DNA of 26,436 nt from contig JACQPI010000098.1 of assembly GCA_016207585.1 (NCBI GenBank), positions 1 to 26,436 on the forward strand, written 5' to 3'. Source of the DNA: Elusimicrobiota bacterium. Lineage in GTDB: Bacteria > Elusimicrobiota > Elusimicrobia > UBA1565 > JACRDR01. Below the pieces are notes generated by a model. It worked only from the letters and a program-made list of their open reading frames with translations, searched no databases and had not been told where the DNA came from. The translations under genes and the position numbers were made by a program. Below, in pieces: positions 22,871-26,436 of this stretch (the first letter of the stretch is position 1; every line of letters begins with the position of its first letter).

Positions 22871-23772
22871 GCGGGCCTCCCGTCACAACGCCCCGCCCGG
22901 ACCGCCTCGAAAACGCGCAGCGCCCGACGTGTCGCGCGCACGTCGTGGACCCGAAGGACTTGGGCCCCCTGCGAGGCCGCCCAGCAGGCCGTGGCCAAGG
23001 AACCCTCCAGGCGTTCTTCGGGGACAAGCGGCGACTCGGCGCCCCCCAAGAGACGCCCGATAAAAGACTTGCGTGAAGCGCCCACCACGATCGGCCGCTC
23101 CAGACGCCCGAATTCCCCCAACCGCCTCAAAATCTCCACGTTGTGCTCAACGGTTTTTCCGAAACCGATTCCAGGGTCTATCCAAACTCGCGAGACATCC
23201 CCTCCGCCTGCGACGAAAGAAGCGATGCGTTCCTCGAAGAACTCGCAGAGGTCCTTCACCACGTCGCCGTATCGGGGGTCTTGCTGCATGTTCCTAGGGG
23301 ATCCCCGCATATGCATCAGGATGACGCAGGGGTATTCCAGCGCGACCCGCATCATGCCGGGGTCTCCCCGCAGCGCGGTCACGTCGTTGAGTATCCGGGC
23401 TCCGGCGGCCAGAGCCTCGCGCGCCACGGCCGCCTTCGACGTATCCACGGACAGCGGTCAGGACAGCCTCCTCGACAACACTCGGATCACAGTAATAACT
23501 CGAAGGCGCTCCTCGACCTCCGAGATCGGCGCGGCGCCGGGACGCGTCGATTCGCCGCCGATGTCTAAGAAATCCGCGCCTTCCTCCGCAAGCGACCGCG
23601 CTTGCCGCAAGGCCTCCTCCAAGGCGGCCTCTGTCCCCGCCCTCCCATCCACGCGGCCGGCGGAGTAGAAGGAGTCCGGCGTGACGTTAAGGATCCCTAA
23701 AATACGGGCCGCGCGCGGCTCGCTGGCCGGGGGCAGGAGAAGAGAATTTTTGAAGGCGGTCTGGCTTCCCAT
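22867..23772 (-). pseudogene. folP: Dihydropteroate synthase interrupted by an in-frame TGA
   Basis: From the ATG at 23772 (overlapping the ftsH stop as TGATG) the frame encodes a 300-codon DHPS with a TGA at codon 105 (23460-23458). Before it are GILNVTPDSFYSAGR and DIGGESTRPGAAPIS; after it, in the same frame, come SVDTSKAAVAREAL, ILNDVTALRG, MHMRGSPRNMQ, DPGIGFGKTVEHN, GASRKSFIG and RVHDVRATRRAL. All expected pABA and pterin site motifs are intact, and no frameshift is needed. In E. coli FolP the interrupted position aligns by eye with a Val just before the WISVDTSK strand. A single change, for example CGA to TGA, would explain it. The fragment restarting at 23448 would lack the first strand. 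It may be a nonsense allele, a base error, or read through. Confidence 0.85.
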
Positions 23773-25577
23773 CAAGCTCCCGCGAAAATCGCATTGAGCT
23801 CCTCGGCCTCGATAAGCTCCTTTTCGATGAGCCGTTCCGCCAGCACGTCAAGCACTTTCTTGTTTTTCTTCAGGAGCTCCCTCGCACGCTCCTGGCACTC
23901 ACCCATGATGCGCTTAACCTCTTCGTCGATGGCCTGCGCGGTCGACTCCGAGTAGCCGGGTCCGCGAGAGATGTCTCGCCCGAGGAATATCTCTTCGTTC
24001 GCCTTGCGAAACGCGATGGGACCCAGCCTCTCGCTCATGCCGAACTCGGTGACCATCTTCTGGGCGAAGGTCGTCGCCTTGGAAAGGTCGTCGCAAGCGC
24101 CGGTCGTGACCTCCTGAAAGACGAACTCCTCGGCGCACCGCCCGCCCAAGAGAACGCACAGACGATTGAGAATCTCCTGGCGCGAGGTCAGATAGCGGTC
24201 TTCCGTCGGCAGCTGGAGCGTGAATCCCAAGGCCGGACCGCGCGGGATGATCGTCACCTTGTGCACGGGATCGGTGTTGGGCAGCAGCTTGGCGACGAGC
24301 GTATGGCCCGACTCGTGGTAGGCGATGACCTTCTTTTCCCGGTCCTGGATCATGCGGCTCTTGCGCTGCGGCCCGGCGATGACGCGGTCTATCGCCTCCT
24401 CCAATTCATGCAGCTCGACATGCGGCTTGTTGCGACGCGCCGCGAGGAGCGCCGCTTCGTTGACCAGGTTGGCTAGGTCGGCTCCGACGAAGCCGGGAGT
24501 CCGGCGGGCGATCACGGACAGGTCGACCTCCGGGGAAAGCTTGACCCCGCGGGCATGCACCTTCAGAATCGCCTCCCGCCCCTTGATATCCGGGCTGGAC
24601 ACGTTGATATGCCGGTCGAAGCGGCCGGGCCTGAGCAAGGCCGGATCGAGGACGTCCGGCCGATTGGTCGCGCCGATGAAGATGACCCCTTCCTTGGTTT
24701 CAAAACCGTCCAGCTCCACCAGGATTTGGTTCAAGGTTTGCTCGCGTTCGTCGTGTCCCCCGCCGATTCCAGCGAACCGATGGCGCCCCACGGCGTCGAG
24801 CTCATCGACGAAGATCACGGCGGGAGCGCTCTTCTTCGCCTGCTCGAACAAATCACGCACGCGCGCCGCTCCGACCCCCACGAACATCTCCACGAACTCG
24901 GACCCGGAGGAGGAGAAGAAAGGAACGCCGGCCTCCCCCGCCACGGCGCGGGCCAGAAGCGTCTTGCCGGTTCCCGGAAGGCCGTAGAGAAGCACCCCCT
25001 TGGGGATCTTACCTCCCAAGCGCTGGAACTTTTGCGGGTCTTTCAAAAATTCGATGATTTCCTGGAGCTCCTCCTTCGCCTCGTCGCAGCCCGCTACGTC
25101 CGCGAACGTGTATTTCTTGGTTTTCGCGCTCTGCAGCTTGGAACGCGAGCGTCCGAAGGCAAGCGCCTGCTTGCCCCCCACCTGCACCTGGCGGATGACG
25201 AAAACCCACCACAGCCCGATGAATAAAATAACCCAGCCTACGTTGATGAGAACCGCGGTGACCCAGCTGCGGTCGGGCTCGCCCTGGAAATGCTTCACCT
25301 GATTGCTCTCGAGCTCCGACACGAGATTCGGATCCGGCAGCGGGATCGTCCGGAAACGATGGGAGTTGCCCTTTTCGTCCTTGAATTGCCCGCGGATGAG
25401 GTCCGGGCGCATGGTCACCTCGCTGATCTGCTTCGCCTTCAAACGCTGCTTAAAAGCGGAATACGGCAGATCCTCCTCGCCGCCCATCTCCTTAAGGCTT
25501 TGGAAAAGCGCCACCAAAAGGAACAGGGCGAGGATCCAGGGAATCAACTGCTTGAGGTTTCGTGTTAATGGATTCAT
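23772..25577 (-). CDS. ftsH: ATP-dependent zinc metalloprotease FtsH
   Basis: 601 residues. A membrane-anchored AAA+ protease for quality control of membrane and regulatory proteins. Transmembrane helices lie at about 11-27 and 105-128, flanking a periplasmic domain. Walker A is GLPGTGKT (199-206), Walker B is IFVDELDAVG, and the second region of homology includes ATNRPDVLDPALLRPGRFD. The zinc site HESGH is at 421-425, and DDLSKAT supplies the third ligand. It starts three bases after hpt stops. The hpt-ftsH-folP order is a recurrent bacterial arrangement. Confidence 0.97.
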   Translation of the reverse strand: MNPLTRNLKQLIPWILALFLLVALFQSLKEMGGEEDLPYSAFKQRLKAKQISEVTMRPDLIRGQFKDEKGNSHRFRTIPLPDPNLVSELESNQVKHFQGEPDRSWVTAVLINVGWVILFIGLWWVFVIRQVQVGGKQALAFGRSRSKLQSAKTKKYTFADVAGCDEAKEELQEIIEFLKDPQKFQRLGGKIPKGVLLYGLPGTGKTLLARAVAGEAGVPFFSSSGSEFVEMFVGVGAARVRDLFEQAKKSAPAVIFVDELDAVGRHRFAGIGGGHDEREQTLNQILVELDGFETKEGVIFIGATNRPDVLDPALLRPGRFDRHINVSSPDIKGREAILKVHARGVKLSPEVDLSVIARRTPGFVGADLANLVNEAALLAARRNKPHVELHELEEAIDRVIAGPQRKSRMIQDREKKVIAYHESGHTLVAKLLPNTDPVHKVTIIPRGPALGFTLQLPTEDRYLTSRQEILNRLCVLLGGRCAEEFVFQEVTTGACDDLSKATTFAQKMVTEFGMSERLGPIAFRKANEEIFLGRDISRGPGYSESTAQAIDEEVKRIMGECQERARELLKKNKKVLDVLAERLIEKELIEAEELNAIFAGA

Positions 25578-25580
25578 GGT

Positions 25581-26141
25581 TCAAGAGGGCTCTTTATACA
25601 CTCCTACATGCGGCAAGTTGCGGTAGCGCTCGTTGAAATCCAGCCCGTAACCGACGACGAACTCATTCGGTATCTGGAATCCAACGTATTTCGGCTTGAC
25701 CGCGGTTTTTCGGCGCGACGGTTTGTCCAGGAATGCGCATACCTCCAAGGTCTTCGGCCGGCGAGTCTTGAGATTCTGGAACAAATAGCTCAAGGTCAAG
25801 CCCGTGTCGACGACATCTTCCACCAGCAAGAGATCCCGCCCCTCCGGATTCTTTTGCAAGTCCAGCAACAGCTGGACGACCCCGGAGGAGGTCGTCCCGG
25901 AATACGATGAGAGCGAGATAAAATCTATGGAACAGGGGATCGTGATTCGCCGCACCAAGTCGGCCAAGAACACGACGCTTCCCTTCAAGACGCCGATCAG
26001 CAGCAGATCCCGCCCCGCATAATCCTCCGATATCTGCCTCCCCAATTCTTCGACGCGCCCGGCGATCCGGGGCGCTGGAATGAGAATGCGGTCAATCCCG
26101 GCCGGGAGCGCTTCCTTCCCGGCCGAAGCTTTTGAAGTCAT
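25581..26141 (-). CDS. hpt: Hypoxanthine phosphoribosyltransferase
   Basis: 186 residues. Transfers ribose-5-phosphate from PRPP to hypoxanthine or guanine in purine salvage. LLIGVLKGSVVFLADLVRR, the flexible-loop SLSSYSGTTSSG, the PRPP-binding LLVEDVVDTGLTLSYL, and GFQIPNEFVVGYGLDFNERYRNLP near the C-terminus are standard for bacterial Hpt. The first 15 or so residues (Ala/Gly/Lys) vary in the family. It is the first gene of the minus-strand chain, with a leader of about 120 bases or fewer after the candidate promoter. Confidence 0.96.
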   Translation of the reverse strand: MTSKASAGKEALPAGIDRILIPAPRIAGRVEELGRQISEDYAGRDLLLIGVLKGSVVFLADLVRRITIPCSIDFISLSSYSGTTSSGVVQLLLDLQKNPEGRDLLLVEDVVDTGLTLSYLFQNLKTRRPKTLEVCAFLDKPSRRKTAVKPKYVGFQIPNEFVVGYGLDFNERYRNLPHVGVYKEPS

Positions 26142-26265
26142 AACTTTGAGAGACGGCCAGCGCTCCCCCTACGGCAACGCCTCGGGGATCTCGACGCAAC
26201 ACGTCCGATCGCGCTCTATGAGGACGAGGGGGGCCTGAGGAACGCTCTTCAACCGTCTGTGTAGT

Positions 26266-26294
26266 AGGGTAACTAAATCCAGCCATAAAATCAA
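26266..26294 (-). promoter_or_regulatory. Candidate promoter for the hpt-led gene chain
   Basis: TTGATT (26294-26289, 4 of 6), a 17-base spacer and TACCCT (26271-26266, 4 of 6) point toward hpt. The local region is clearly more AT-rich than the rest of the window. The leader would be about 115-120 bases. Both boxes are only moderate matches, so this is a candidate rather than a firm call. Confidence 0.45.
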
Positions 26295-26370
26295 GATTTC
26301 GACCTAAAATTCCGGATCTCGACATGACGTGTTAAAAAGACTGCTTCACCCAGTTTTTTATGGGGGTCCT

Positions 26371-26382
26371 GCCACCGGTGGC
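26371..26382. repeat. 12-bp perfect palindrome GCCACCGGTGGC
   Basis: GCCACCGGTGGC is its own reverse complement. It lies one base from the larger palindrome at 26384-26407, between the hpt promoter region and the right edge. No T-run follows on either strand in a position typical of a terminator. Function unknown. Confidence 0.6.
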
Positions 26383-26383
26383 C

Positions 26384-26407
26384 CCCTGGCGATTATAATC
26401 GCCAGGG
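26384..26407. repeat. 24-bp perfect palindrome
   Basis: The 12-base half CCCTGGCGATTA is followed directly by its exact reverse complement. It would fold into a 10-bp stem with a TATA loop. It carries TATAAT at its centre on one strand. No T-tract follows on either strand, so it is not a standard intrinsic terminator. It may be a protein-binding site, part of a mobile element, or a fold-back artefact at a contig end. Confidence 0.7.
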
Positions 26408-26436
26408 ACCGTGCGAGAGGTGTTACTCCTTGCGCA

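Larger units (their letters stand above)
26142..26436. other. Non-coding leader and edge region upstream of hpt
   Basis: These 295 bases hold the candidate hpt promoter, two perfect palindromes and the short frame at the edge. A 77-codon frame at 26092-26325 on the minus strand overlaps the start of hpt in another frame and has unremarkable composition, so I do not call it a gene. The sequence TGTGTAGTAGGG at 26258 onward resembles the TG-starting end of an insertion sequence, but no matching second end is in the window. Confidence 0.5.
26332..26436 (-). other. Short open frame running off the right edge, possibly a transposase C-terminus
   Basis: On the minus strand, the frame starting at the edge stays open for 34 codons and ends with TAA at 26334-26332. 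It contains DYNRQGATGGRTPIKNW. The YN and QG..GGRTP pattern loosely recalls the C-terminal end of IS481/IS3-type integrase-fold transposases, where YN..R..HQG...GRTP is common. The match is short and seems to lack several residues, and a 24-bp palindrome lies within it. It could equally be chance or a decayed remnant. Confidence 0.25.

Noticed and set aside
23404..23460. folP as a selenoprotein or evidence of a reassigned TGA codon
   Set aside because: DHPS is not a known selenoprotein, the loop does not show a clear SECIS signature, and TGA serves as the ordinary stop of many neighbouring genes.
23440..23480. A frameshift in folP
   Set aside because: The two halves lie in the same frame (their start positions differ by a multiple of three), so only the single TGA separates them.
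26092..26325. 77-codon minus-strand frame upstream of and overlapping hpt
   Set aside because: It overlaps the hpt start out of frame, contains the candidate promoter, and has no recognisable features.
1..26436. CRISPR array, defence island, prophage or toxin-antitoxin pair
   Set aside because: No spaced repeats, Cas, restriction, phage structural or toxin-antitoxin genes were seen; nearly all space is taken by identifiable core genes.

Overview
This is a GC-rich bacterial window that is almost entirely coding. It has a plus-strand block (about 3.36-7.31 kb) flanked by minus-strand genes on both sides. Signal peptides, a predicted outer-membrane beta-barrel and a LolB-like domain point to a diderm (Gram-negative-type) bacterium. 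The combination of spoVG, a Ctc-type L25, a BNR/FN3 secreted protein and the gene order suggests Elusimicrobiota or a neighbouring deep-branching phylum. That placement is inference; I could not run a phylogeny.

Layout. (1) 1-3220, minus: the first 1073 or so residues of a large secreted protein made of BNR/Asp-box repeats, a nine-glycine linker and FN3 domains. It runs off the left edge and has a near-consensus sigma70-type promoter. (2) 3221-3358: a divergent intergenic region with that promoter, a 9-bp direct repeat and a weaker promoter facing right. (3) 3359-7309, plus: outer-membrane-type protein, PduO-type cobalamin adenosyltransferase, an ABC-2 exporter pair joined by 4-bp overlaps, then a DUF1189-like membrane protein with its own promoter. 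(4) 7341-26141, minus: a tightly packed chain of 19 protein genes plus one tRNA. In transcription order it reads hpt, ftsH, folP (interrupted), glmM, pdxJ, glmS, nnrD, tsaE, tsaB, rimI, TPR-LolB protein, ispE, spoVG, tRNA-Gln(UUG), glmU, prs, rplY, pth, a small membrane protein, and a pmbA/tldE homologue. (5) 26142-26436: the leader of this chain, a candidate promoter, two perfect palindromes and a short open frame running off the edge that may be the tail of a transposase.

The minus chain is a housekeeping superoperon. It carries all three enzymes from fructose-6-phosphate to UDP-GlcNAc (GlmS, GlmM, GlmU) for peptidoglycan and LPS. It also holds t6A tRNA modification (TsaE, TsaB) with RimI, PLP synthesis (PdxJ), folate synthesis (FolP), isoprenoid synthesis (IspE), PRPP synthesis and purine salvage (Prs, Hpt), NAD(P)HX repair, membrane proteolysis (FtsH), peptidyl-tRNA recycling and a ribosomal protein. 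Most junctions are 4-bp ATGA/GTGA overlaps, so translation is probably coupled.

The clearest anomaly is an in-frame TGA at codon 105 of folP, with a normal DHPS sequence in the same frame on both sides. TGA is the ordinary stop codon of many neighbours, so this is not a reassigned code; it is a nonsense allele, a base-call error or readthrough. I found no CRISPR array, no defence island and no convincing new multi-gene system. The rest looks like conserved core genome with a few regulatory curiosities.
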